From Xanthostigma xanthostigma (taxonomy: Eukaryota; Arthropoda; Insecta; Raphidioptera; Raphidiidae), in assembly GCA_963575645.1 (NCBI GenBank), contig OY754475.1, positions 2,170,001 through 2,234,000 of the forward strand: DNA of 64,000 nucleotides. The letters run 5' to 3'. This document shows, in pieces, positions 26,884-38,966 of the stretch. Positions within the stretch are counted from its first letter, which is position 1. Every line of letters begins with the position of its first letter. The translations under genes were made by a program, and so were the position numbers. The notes under the pieces were generated by a model. That model was not told the origin of the DNA. It saw only the letters and a program-made list of their open reading frames with translations, and made no database searches.

Positions 26884-29820
26884 ATGAAGTGGACGGTAAG
26901 ACATTTTAATTTAAAATTAACTATAAGAAAAATATTTGACATTATTCGTTAAATATACTAGCTGATTAGGGTGAAGAACCCTAGACAATAATATAATGGT
27001 ACAATATAAAGACATCGACTATTATTGGTAAATTTTGAATAAAGAATTGCTCGCCGAACAGGTAAAGAATCCATTAAACAACAAGAATTTACGTTGAATT
27101 AATACAAACATTACTTATACCAAACAAATATTTCAATTTTTCCCGTATCTGATGCTTTGGTTTCTATTCTCATAATCTCGGAAAATGTTTGTTAGATGAA
27201 ATGGTAAACTACAGAAAGAGGCATTATTTTTTTTGCTGATACAAAAACATACGTCTTTGTTTGTCAAGCTTGATTTGAATTCCCGAAATTTTGGAAAATG
27301 TTTGTTGGATGAAATGAATTCGAATTTAACTTTTTTTTTTTAGATATTCATCTTAGTAACAATTTCCGCACTCATCGAAGTTCACGGACAAGTAAAAAAT
27401 GTACAGGTTTTAGGCACTAAATCATCTTTTAGACAACTGAACAGTTTCAAGCCTTCAACAGGACTTCGTCAAAACGCATTTTCCTCAAACTCAAAAGACT
27501 TAAACGATGGCAAATATCATCCAGAATTCCATTATGGTGGAGAATATTTGCATGATGACAGTGGAAAATATATCCATGACGGGACTGGGAATTACAATGG
27601 AGATAGAGGACCTCAATATCAGTAAGTTAAATTTTTTAAAACGAAATATAAATAAAATTGTTTTAATAGTTTTTATTTTTCCAGGAACAGGTTTTATTTA
27701 CCCCTACCAATTTGAATAAACTTGTAGGAAATGAAATTATCGCAATTCTGAGATAATTATTAAAACATTTTAACTTTTACTGTTAAGAAACTTACGATTT
27801 TAGGATTACAATATTATGTTTTTTTCACTAAATATCTATACATACTTATTATGAATAAAAAAATAGTACTGGTCTTTAATTATTCAGAGTTCCCCGAAAT
27901 ATATCGCAAAATACCAAACGTCCTTTTCATGAAAAATATTCATTGGTTTATTTCAAAGACATAACTATCCCAAGAGAGTTATTTCCATAGTTTATCATTA
28001 TAAAATAAATCATTATTCTTTTTTTTTATGTTCAGACATTTAGAGCCACAGTCGTCCATATATCAAAATGGCGGAAACAATAATTACCAAGACGATAGCA
28101 ACAAAAACAAATACAGTGAAGAAAACAATTTTAATAATCAAAACCAATATAGCGATAATAAAGATTTTGGAAGCACTTCCTCGACGAGTAATTCAAACTT
28201 CAGATCTAGATCTGAATTTTCTTCCGATAGTGGATCCAGATTTGGAACTTTGTCCGATAGTGGATCCAGATTTGGATCTTCTTCCGATAGTGGGTCTGGA
28301 TTTGACTCATCGAGTTTAACCGGATCTGGCTTCAATAATCAAGGTATTGATGGTACAAGATTTAATACAGATAATGTTTTTGGGAACAATGGTTTTGAAA
28401 ACCAAAATATCAAAAATCCTTTCGGATTAGAAAACGGATTCAATTCCGGTTTCGCGAAGGCCACCGGAAATAAACAGGGGCAATTTGCCAGTAACGACAT
28501 TAAATTGGAACGATTTGGCAACAGTGCCATAAAATCTGCGACGCCATCTAAGAACTCTTTCGGACTTAAAAAGGAACTTGATATCGGTGGAACTGGTTCA
28601 GCAACAGTTCTGAGTGGACAACGTGCATCATTTCCATCACCGGCTCGTGGAGTCAGTGGGAAATATGAAGGAGGATCTAGAATAATCAAACAAGAGGGTG
28701 ATGGTGATGTTGATGGATACCACTATTTGTGAGTATTTTTTAGCATAAAATTACACAAACCGCCGTGATAATCTCATTTTCGTATTTATGTCGTGGGTGA
28801 TGCCGGGCATCATAGGAAATCCAAATAAATTTCAAACGTTTGATTCAGACTTATTTATTATAGATAATTTCACAAAATACGAAAGAATGTGTTTTTATTC
28901 TGCACTGAAAAACATTAAAAAATAAACCATTTGGCATTTTATTTAGAACCTAGAAGAGAGTGCCGCCAGTTAACTGACCTCTTACGTAAGCTCTAGTACA
29001 AGGATAACGGTCGGAATTATTCCACATAATAAGTTTTTACTATAAAACTCTGTTTGTATATACTGATTATTGAGATTCAAATTTTTTCATTTCATTCATC
29101 ATTAAAAAGAAAATTATGAGTACAATAGGTATCACAATATTAAACTCTAAGATCGATGTTTCCTAAAATGCAACTTTCTATGAAAGCGCGTCGCGTTGTA
29201 GTCGCTTTACAACAAATTAATGTGCCTATTTTCTTTGTTCTTAAATCATAATGATCATAGAAAATTGTTTAAAGTTTTTTTTGTTTATCAATCTGGGTAA
29301 ATGTGTCAATATTTATTTCATTTCTTGAGGAATTGTTACAGTAAAAAGGTTCTTCTACACTAATGCCTAGAAATACCGTTGAATATTCAGATAAACTAAA
29401 GAACAATAAGAAATAAGAATCGCTGGTAATGAACGAAGTTAATATCTAAGATATCAATTTTTTTTATAAAAGAAGTGAATTGGCTTCAGAGACCATTATC
29501 ACTACATAAATATTAATTGCAATTTGGAGTAACAATAACAGTATTAAATATGATTTAATTTTAATTTAAGATATGAAACTGAAAATGGAATTAATGCCGA
29601 AGAAAAGGGCAAAGTTGCAAATAAAGGAAGTGAAAACGAAGCAATGAAAGCTAAAGGTTTTTATACGTACACTGGGCCCGACAATGTTGTTTATACAATT
29701 GAGTACATTTCGGATGAAAATGGATTCCAACCAATTGGAGCACACATCCCAACGCCACCTCCAACTCCAGAGGCTATTCTTAAGGCACTTGAACTTCAGA
29801 AAAAATTGGGGGTATTATAA
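26884..29820 (+). CDS. Long Ser/Asn/Gly-rich RR-1 cuticular protein, 410 aa
   Basis: Exons: 26884-26895, 27344-27621, 28036-28728, 29571-29820 (junction phases 0, 2, 2). Signal peptide MKWTIFILVTISALIEVHG (1-19). Residues 60-97 contain DDSGKYIHDGTGNY, a short aromatic/acidic repeat style seen in large insect cuticle proteins. Exon 3 encodes an Asn/Gln-rich stretch and then repeats of SDSGSRFG/SDSGSGF (about 150-180), a Phe-Gly-Asn region and a charged end DGYHYL. The RR-1 domain starts at 328 in LYETENGINAEEKGK, includes AMKAKGFYTYTGPDNVVYTI, SDENGFQPIGAHIPTPPPTP and ends ALELQKKLGVL. The domain is very close to that of the 19.2-kb gene, whereas the N-terminal halves barely align. Possible poly(A) signal ATTAAA at 29869-29874; no AATAAA is close. 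Confidence 0.9.
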
Positions 29821-31590
29821 AGCCAAGAGACCGACTAAAAACTAGCACTAAATGAAAGTATTTAAGTAATTAAAATATGTTTTAACACTATTTTTTAATG
29901 CAAGGATAATTCAAAATGCTATATATACGGAATTAAGGACGATTCAAGACTTGCTTTGAGAGAATACCATAAGATCGTCTCATTTAAGTAAAACACGTGA
30001 TAAAAATTGAGAAGTCGTTTTTTCAACGAACACACTACAATATTTTTATTCTAATTAATTTGAAATAACGATAAGGCTTATCCACGAAAGCAAAGCAAAA
30101 TTAGATAAATTATTTAAAAATTATTTAATAGTTAAAAATATCTGAATTCATATTATTTAATAAGGTAGCCTTTCAAATTTGCGATACGCTATAAGTATTT
30201 TGTCTGATTTCTGGGCATCTGTCGAAAAGAAATCCTAGTTGTCGAAAGGTATCCTTTTTCGCTTTAGTAAAGAAAATCATACTATTTATTAGAGGCAATG
30301 AAGAAACGAATGCCATAATTACTTTGTCATACTAAACATAATTTGTAAATAATATAACCATAAAATAAACCTATATGAATCTATTCAACTACTCTACTAT
30401 TGTAAACGAACGGGTGCAAATCCTTTATCTGTTCCTTTTTTTACTGTTTTAGTGGTTATATGTAAGCGTAATCTACATTAAAGTTATTTTTTTTTTAGTA
30501 ACGTGCATGTTTATTAGTTATTTCTATCGGTTTCGAAACGGTAGACACTTAAAATATCACATCACATTGTGCCATCAGTATTGTTCATGGGAAGAACTGT
30601 CTGGAAAATTAGAATAAAATTGTTCCAGATCTGATATAAATAAATAAATATCACACTCATTTATTTTCAATAAGTTAAACGCTACAAGTGTAAAAAAATA
30701 GTGCTTTATTTTTCTATAGGCAGTCGATTTACTTTTTATATGCAAAAGTAAACTTAATTTTACGCCTTCGAAAGAGAAAAATTGTATCACCTAAAAACGA
30801 TTGCAAAATTTCATGATATGCATCCATAAATTCTCACGCAAATTAACATAAAGAATCATTGATGTTTTGATCCAAACAATTAATTAATGCTTATACAGGC
30901 CTGGCTTAATCTACATTCAAGTTATTTTTTTTTTTAATATCGTGCTTGTTTATTAGTATCGGTTTCGAAACTTAAAATGTATTATCAAATTGTGCCATCA
31001 TACAAACTTTTACAAAGAACAGTCAGAAATATTTAACGAAACTGTATCAGATGTGATATAAATTATCACACACTCATTTATTCAAATTAGTTAAAAAATG
31101 TCAAAAAATTAGATCTCAGCTTAAACCGGAAAGAAGGTTGATTTCTGATGCACACATTGTTTCAACGTAGTATTTTAAAAACAATCTTTGAAGATCAGCG
31201 TATATTGCTTGAAATGAATACATTTTCAAATAACATTTTTTCATATTATGTATTTTGCGTAAATAAGTTTATCTGTAGTGTGGTAATGTAAACTACAAGA
31301 TCTATATTTTCGTTTTAATTCAGCGAAATTTTACAAATGTTTTTCGTCAGTATGCTTTTAGAAAACGGCATACTAAAATGCAACGCACTGCAGCCATGTT
31401 TTTATAGGCTTCTTATTAGATTGTTTTTAATTACGTCTCTGTAGTATCCTGAACCAGTTAGTAAGTAACAGAGATAACACTCAGACATATCATCAGTGTT
31501 GTGTTGTCTTGCTCATCTTGACTACTTTCAATACAATCTGAATTCGTTTAGGGCGTATTTTTATATATCAATTTTAGAGTGGACAAGGCC
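29821..31590. other. Intergenic spacer with an old 200-bp direct repeat
   Basis: Contains the poly(A) signal candidate of the upstream gene and two diverged direct copies of a roughly 200-bp segment (30469-30680 and 30907-31094). No coding evidence otherwise. Confidence 0.6.
30469..31094. repeat. Pair of diverged direct repeats, about 200 bp each
   Basis: Copies 30469-30680 and 30907-31094 share AATCTACATT(A/C)AAGTTATT, TATCGGTTTCGAAAC, ATTGTGCCATCA and GATATAAATnATCACAC in the same order. Several indels separate them, so this is an old duplication with about 230 bp of unique sequence between. Confidence 0.75.
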
Positions 31591-31626
31591 TATAAATACA
31601 GCTGTCATCTGCTCACAGTTGTCATT
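31591..31626 (+). promoter_or_regulatory. Core promoter of the 31.7-kb gene
   Basis: TATAAATA at 31591-31598 and an initiator TCATT (A at 31624) at the expected spacing; leader about 29 nt. Confidence 0.65.
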
Positions 31627-31652
31627 TAATCTTTTAATATTCTACAGTCAAG

Positions 31653-32439
31653 ATGAATAAATTGGTAAGTAAGAATATGATATGTCGAAATAATATCATT
31701 TCAATCATCATAAAGAATTTGAAAATCAAAAAGAAATTAACAACTTTCAGATAATTCTGATCGCTGTATTCGGGGCTGTGAGTGCCCAGTTTGGATCAAT
31801 TCGTCAACCGTCGAATAGTTTAATATCGCCGTTTGGACCCAAAAAATCATCTGCTCCTTCAAAACCGGCACAATTCAGAGCTGCCCCTGTCGCAGCCAGA
31901 GTTAGTGGTGGACCTGACCAACAAGCCAACATTGTTCGATCGGAACAAGAAGTTAATTTTGATGGAACTTATCGTTTTGCGTAAGTACCTATATATCTAC
32001 AATAATTTGCAATCGATATAGACGCTAAGAATATTTCATTTGCAAGGTTATTTGTATGCTATTCGTTCAATATTTCACCAGTTATGAATTCGGCAGGGTT
32101 CTGTCAACAATTTTAGTAATCGTTGCCTTTTCTTTACGATCTATTTTTATCAAATCGTTTTCTTATTCCAGTTTTGAAACTGACAATGGTATATCCGCTC
32201 AAGAGCAAGGTGCTTCGCGACAAATAGGACAGGAGCAATCCGAAGAAGCATCTGGATCGTTCCAATACACGGCTCCGGATGGAACACCTATTGCAGTTTC
32301 CTACATAGCAGATGAAAATGGATTCCAACCCCAAGGAGCACATTTACCGACTCCACCACCAATACCAGAGGCTATTTTAAGAGCACTTGAATATATACGA
32401 ACTCACCCACAAGTCGAGGATAACAGAAGAAAATTTTGA
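31653..32439 (+). CDS. RR-1 cuticular protein (CPR family), 169 aa
   Basis: Exons: 31653-31664, 31751-31980, 32172-32439 (phases 0, 2). Signal peptide [16 protein letters not shown] (1-16), cleavage before QFGS. The region 17-70 is Pro/Ser/Ala-rich and moderately basic. [16 protein letters not shown] (73-88) opens the RR-1 domain with Phe in place of the usual Tyr before E-T; the core is [35 protein letters not shown] and [13 protein letters not shown]; the end is basic (RRKF). AATAAA at 32502-32507 and again about 100 nt later. It has lost, or never had, the third intron that its closest relative at 14662 carries before ALEYIRTHP. Expected role is chitin binding in soft or flexible cuticle, as is known for RR-1 proteins. 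Confidence 0.94.
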
Positions 32440-35400
32440 GAAAAGTAACATTTAATAACTATTGACTTTGGAACATCCGTGAGATGAGTTGAGAATAGAA
32501 AAATAAATAGGACATAATAATATCAATGTCAGTTCGAAATACTATGTGTAAAAATTCGATGTTAAATAGTTTTTAAGTTAGACAGCATGTAGTCCAAGAA
32601 TTTGTGAGAATAAATAAAAACAAAATCAAAATACAATTTTTAATCATTAAACTATTTTTCTGATGAGAACACCAAGTTTAATAATACATAAGAAGTTTCG
32701 ATTCGGTATGTCCCTCGACACAGTTTGTGATTATCTTAAAACACACTCAGAATTATTCTACATTCGAAATTAGACCAATCTAGTACCCACTATGACCGTT
32801 TATAATAATGAACGGCATCAAAGGAAAGTAACAATAATTTAAATACACCATCTTTAAATAAAAATATGGACAGCAGCGGCATCTTGCATATTTAAGTGTT
32901 AATATGAGATGTTATTTCTCAACACCAGAGGTTTGTTTAAAAATAAATCGAATACTAAATGGTTTTTATGTTGGATGTTTCTAACACTTTTAAAAAAGTT
33001 GTTTAATAAACTTCAAGGTAGCCTTGTTTTCTATTCAATGATGCAGCGTCCATCAACTAGTCTAGGTGATTTTTTAAGTTCTTGGAGGATCGACACAATA
33101 AAAAAATAAGTTACAGGATTATTAGTAATTAAATAACTAATAATATTTTTTTACATATTAGCAAAGCTTATTATAATTGAAGGTGTATTAATTTTAAAAT
33201 GTATGATACAGCGTAAAATGGCACCTGATAACGTTTCTGTAAGACAAGTTGATGTTTTGAAATTATGTAAAATTACATTGAGTTTAGACTTTATAACATT
33301 CTGAAAAGATTGAAGGGGCTCCGCCTAAGTCATAACCTTCATTCATGTAACACTTTCCCTTTTATCTTCATAATCCGCCTTTAGGGCAATTTAAAGCCAA
33401 TTCATATTCATCAACGTAACAACATTAAACCTCCAAAACCCAATACGTAAAAAACCACATTCAAAGACATTTGAAACCAGAACTTTTGAAAAATAAGCTT
33501 ATATCATTCTTAACTGCAGAAAAACTAAAATAAATAAGTACGTACACTGACAGTAAGAAACACAAACGATGTTTAAATATTTTTGTATCAACGGACAAAA
33601 AAAAAAAGTTAGTACATGAAAAATTCTAAAAAAACAAACTAGGTGAATAATAAATAGGCATTTTTACAATTCCAATATTTTTAAAAGAAGATTGAAGAAG
33701 CTGAAAATCAGGAGAGAATGTCATGTATCAAATTAATTAAAGCAACGCGGTTGTCAACAACAATCTCCTTCTTGATTCTAAACTTGGTCATTTCTTTGGC
33801 GTCATGATGATCCAATCACGATGCTACCGATAAAGTCAAGGTTGCCTCAATACATTAATAGTACGCGTCATGAATTTAAAAATGACATAATTTATTTTCT
33901 AAACCAATAACGCTTTACAAAGTAAACTCAACGTGATCAAAACTTTTCCGGCGCCAACATTGCATAGAGTCAATTTATGTCAACCACCTATCCCAAACGA
34001 TTTTAAATTTTTTCTGGGAGAATATGTTTTGAAACTTTTAATTAATAGTATGCGTCATGAATTTAAAAATGACATAACTTATTTTCAAAACCAATAACGC
34101 TTTACGAAGTAAACTCAGCGTGATCAAAACTTTTCCGGCGCCAACATTGCAAAGAGTCAATGTATGTCAACCATCTATCCCAAACGATTTTAAATTTTTT
34201 TCTGGGGGAATATGTTTCGCAAATTTTAATCACAGTCACGATATCTAAAAATACTTCATCGTTGTTTTGACTTTAATAAAACTTAATCTATAAACATAAA
34301 AACCGATGACGATCAAGAATATGGTTTTGAAAAACTGTTACAAAATCAAACATTTATTTAGCCATCTAAAAACTAACTGCTGAATCATCAATTATTTTTG
34401 ATGTAGAAACTGGTCATAAAATAATGATTATTTAAGTAAAATATAGTCCGTGGATTGTTATTGATTAACTTACCAAAATCTGAAATTCAGCTTATCTGAA
34501 ACAAAACAGAAAAAAATTAGATTTTTGCTTTATAAATAATTTTTGTTATGACATTGACATTAGGAGGTAGGTTGAAGCATTTAAAAACAATGGAGCTAAT
34601 CCTCATAACGGTATATAAAATAATTTACAGCATTTTTGAAACCGCAAATAAGAATAATGACGTTATTTATTGAGTAAAACAAATAGTATATGAAGAAAAT
34701 GAAGAAATATGTCAAATACACTTTATTATTGCCTATTGATTGTTTGTCGATTACGTTATTTTATATACAAAATGTAACAAACAAATTGTCGATTGCAAAA
34801 ATTGAAAAATTGGACAATATAACAGAACAGTCAGTACATTAATTTCATTTTTTATGTTAAAAAAATCTTTAATGTAGGATTTAGTGGACTTCAAATAGTA
34901 ACTGACATCAACAAGAGAGATACGAGTTCCTGAGACCTGACCTAAAAATGCATTTGTGAACAACTATAATTTTCACAATTAAAAATTTAATAAAAAATAA
35001 AAAAACAATATTATAGCCAGATTATAGCTGATACGATATGAAATCAAAAAATTATAATCTATTAAATAAGTTACGAAATAACAATTGAAAATTATAATCT
35101 TCAATGGAGACAGAAATCCAAAACTTGAATAAAAAATGGTTGATGTTTCAAAAACAAATATTTTTGTTGCATTCTATGCAAGCTTCATTCATTCGCTGAT
35201 TTTTTTAGAAGACATCTTTACAGTTATGTTTTTGTATATTTTGAAATACAATGTTTACATAGAAAGATATAGAGACGATTTTTAAATGACAAATGATTAA
35301 CAAAATGCCAGTGAATTTTTTAATCAAATGCAGAGAAATAAAGATCAAATCATCACTTAAAATTCTATTTTACTTAAAAATATATTATGGTTTTAACAAG

Positions 35401-36640
35401 AAAGAATTAAATCTTATTAAGTGTCTATTTCACGTCAAAAAGACGTTTTTGAAGTCAAATAATCGATGTTCCGTGCGGCTGATACTGATATATTGCACTA
35501 TAATAACAATAATTAGTACATTATATACTCGAGCTTCGTGCGTTTTTTTTACGAGTTTTGACTTTTTACAGAACAAGTGATAGTCACTTTGTACAAAAAA
35601 TGTAGCTCTAATGCCGACATGTAAAAAAGTTTTGAAGCAGTTTCTAATATCAAATTGTTTTTATTCGATAAGTGATTATACTAATTTTAATATGTAAAAC
35701 TTTTTATTTTTTTCTTCTCTCTTGACGACTGTATACAATGTATATTGTTTTTCGCAGATAATTAAATATGGAAGGTAGACAAGCATTCATCCGCGAGAGG
35801 AAGGCAAATTGTATTTTTTGACAAATTAACAATTTCAAAATAATAATAATAATTAATAAATATTTTTATTGCGGAAATTATTTTATAAAAATCTACAAAA
35901 GGGTATATGAATTCAGTGTAAGAGACTGGTTTTCAATTCTGCCCATTTCTAAGCTAGCAAATACATTAAATAATTAAAATAATTGCACCATCAACGGGCA
36001 TTTTATTTGTACTTAGTCAAGTAATTCAAATCATGTCAATAGCTCTTTTGGCTTATTATTTGAATAATTATGTATATGAAAAACACATTTTCGAAAAAAG
36101 AAGTTCAGCGTAATATAATAATAATAATAAAGCAAAAAAATTCAATATTTTTTTAAGTTTTATTAAAACATTAATTCCCAAACCAATTTTACAAATTTCT
36201 TTTCAAAAAGTATTTCTAAATTTTATTTTTTAGCCAGGTATTATTCGTATTATTTTCAGTTTTATTTTTGTATAAGAAATAGAAACTTATAAAAATAAAA
36301 ACAAAAAATACTTTTTAAATTCATTTCTATTGCAAAGGTTTATCTGAACCTAACATCAATAAAATTATTGCAAATACTAGCGACATTATTATAGACTTTT
36401 ACTAAGGCACGTCAATTTAGAGCCTAGGAAACTTGGGGTTTGTCCAACGTGCTACAAACTAGGTGTCAAAATCAACGACTAAAATGTAATGGAAAAGGTT
36501 TTGTCTTGAATCATAGTAAATTCATATTTTCCATGTAAACAACTCAATAATGCATTTTTCTTTAGATGCAACGCAACTTGAAGATGCACTTTGGCTTTAA
36601 TGCAAGAGGGAGTAGCTTTTTTGTACGTGTGTTCGAATAG
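32440..36640. other. Intergenic spacer with a 187-bp tandem duplication
   Basis: A 4.2-kb AT-rich spacer. A clear tandem duplication lies at 33854-34230. No recognisable coding sequence, RNA gene or autonomous transposon was found. Confidence 0.6.
33854..34230. repeat. 187-bp tandem duplication
   Basis: Copies start at 33854 and 34041, both with ATTAATAGTA(C/T)GCGTCATGA, and share CTTTTCCGGCGCCAACATTG and CCTATCCCAAACG-like blocks. They are about 93-95% identical by eye. The GGCGCC block stands out in otherwise AT-rich DNA. Confidence 0.9.
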
Positions 36641-36678
36641 TATATAAATAAGGATTCAGAATTCTAACGCTAGTCACA
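36641..36678 (+). promoter_or_regulatory. Core promoter of the 36.7-kb gene
   Basis: TATATAAATA at 36641-36650 with an AGTCACA initiator (A at 36676). The leader is about 45 nt and has no other ATG. Confidence 0.65.
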
Positions 36679-36720
36679 ATTAGAAGTAGAAGCGATAATA
36701 GGATATCTACATTTTTGATC

Positions 36721-38966
36721 ATGAAATTGGTATGTTCTTTATTTTTGATAAATATATATTTAAATACCTTTAATTTAAAACTTACTTCTGTAAATTGCAT
36801 AAAATGTTTGAAATTCACAATTTCAGTAAGTTTATGTCTATTCGATAGTTTCTGTGCTCAAAAAATGGTCTTAAAAACTAACGTGGATTTTTGTAGGTTC
36901 TAATTTTAGCGGCAACATGTGCTGCCGTAGTTTCAGGAAGACCTCAAAAAGCAGATGAGCCCATTGCCATAATAAGTCAAGACTCGAATTTGAATCCAGA
37001 TGGAAGCTATCAATACAGGTAAATCAATCATTTCCCAGTATTTTAAAACGGTGGCAAATTTAGAAATTCATCTTAGAACCCTGTTGGTATAAAAATTCAT
37101 GACACAAATAACAATACTGGTTCAAAACTATCAAAAAGGAATTTTTTTGTTAAATATTTTTAGCTAATGTTTCAAAATCAAAAGACAATCTTAACAAATA
37201 ACTATTATTATCATTTTATCTTTGATGATGGAACATCAATTACGTAAGTTACGTTGATTACTCAGTTATTAGTTAATGCGTTTTTATATTTTCTAACAAA
37301 TATTATTTCAACGTTTGATAACTATTACATAGAAGACTTTTTTTAAATGAAATAGATACTTTTACTTCTGTCAGGGGTCCGAGACGAGTAGATGATTTTT
37401 TTGCATGAAATAGAATTATTATTTAGGTATTACAGTTTATTGGGGGTCAAAATCGAGAGGGTGATGGCTATGCAAAATTGACGAATAATTTTATTCCTCA
37501 TAAATCATCTTTTAATGTTACTACAGCGATATGTATGTATTGCATGACTTTTTAAAAATAATCAGTAACTTGTTTTCGCTGACTTCAACGATTTTACGGA
37601 AGAGGAGCTGCCTTCCCTTGGTTTTCACAGACTTTAGAATAAATTCAAATAATCATGCGACGTAAATAACCGAAAAAATAAGCGGAACGTGAATTTTGGC
37701 GCGCTTGAGGTTTTGACAATGCAGAATTGTTATTACTTGTCAAAAACATTATGAAATTAATTCGTAATAAGTTATTTTCTGATTCAATTCAGGTTTAATA
37801 AAGTGCCTGACCTGAAATGTGTATATTATGCATTTATGGTATGAATTACGACATGTTTAAGATGCTTCTAATATAAGAAACGCGTTGTATTGTCGCATAA
37901 TGATAATGTCGTACCTGCATCACACATCCAAAGATAAACAGTCATGCGATATGTCTCGTTTGTTTTTAAATTATCACAAAAATCCAGAACTTTCTCTCTT
38001 GATCAAAAATTATTTCTCAACTGGGCAGGGCGAATTACTCCCTCTGCACAATATTACAGAAAAATTATTAAATAAGATTTACTGGCAGAAGTTTTTTTTT
38101 AATGATATTGCAGAAGATATAAATTCACAATATCTTTTGACATGCCACTGAAGGTCAATGCTAAAACCGTGTAAGAATATTGATGTTGCAAAAGACATAT
38201 TTGGAACAACTTTTATAAAATAACTCATGTGGTTTTGTAGATAGATAGTCATAAACGTCATGTTGTTTTTGTTTTAATGACAATTAACTATCGTCATTTT
38301 TGGACAGGCCAATCGAAAATTTTACCATTTTGGATTTTTTGGTACCTTTGTGAATCAATCTTCGAGAGAACAGACGCTATTTTTGTGGCATTCGATATCG
38401 TTTAAAATTTTCGGTATATTAAATTTATGGAAAAATTAACAGCGGCATAGGAAGGCAATTCAAGGAAATAAATGAAAAATTTGGTGTTTTTTTAAGTCAG
38501 GTTTCGAATTTTCATTTCATATGTGTAGTCTGGGCTATCAAGAATATTTCTAAAATTTTAAAATCACGTAGGTACCAGCTAGAGAAAACATAGTTATTTT
38601 TTCTAGCGCACTTATTATATTTGCAGCTATGAAACTGCGAATGGAATCAAGGGCCAAGAAACCGGCACATTAAAGAAAACAAACGATCCGGAAAATGGTG
38701 AAGTTGTGGTTGCAGCTGGAAGTTCGAGTTACACAGCTCCGGATGGACAAGTTATAAATTTAAGTTATACAGCAGATGAAAATGGGTAAAGTAGACAAGA
38801 AGGACCAAAGAAAAAACTGAAGTGATTAAATACGTGACGATTTCGATTCTTTTTTAGATTTATTCCTGTAGGAGATCACCTTCCAACGGCACCACCTGTC
38901 CCACCAGCGATACAAAAAGCTGTGGATTATTTATTATCTCTGCCTCCACCAAAAAACAAGAAATAA
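36721..38966 (+). CDS. Small RR-1 cuticular protein, 132 aa
   Basis: Exons: 36721-36729, 36897-37018, 38627-38785, 38858-38966 (phases 0, 2, 2). Signal peptide [17 protein letters not shown] (1-17), cut before RPQK. The mature protein is short, with almost no low-complexity region: [23 protein letters not shown] (about 27-50), then a basic/polar linker, [35 protein letters not shown] and a C-terminal [16 protein letters not shown]. The last intron splits the Gly of A-D-E-N-G (residue 97), a position not used by the other genes here. Intron 2 is 1.6 kb, far longer than introns 1 and 3 (167 and 72 nt). Downstream AATAAA at 39249-39254. The size and motif order resemble small larval-type RR-1 cuticle proteins. 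Confidence 0.93.

Noticed and set aside
28068-28689. Alternative frames of 83, 65 and 116 codons inside exon 3 of the 26.9-kb gene
   Set aside because: Shadows of a low-complexity coding exon; only the frame 28028-28732 continues into the RR-1 exon.
32056-32171. Open frame extending upstream of exon 3 of the 31.7-kb gene
   Set aside because: It lies in the intron; an acceptor CCAG precedes 32172, and the upstream peptide has no similarity to the family.
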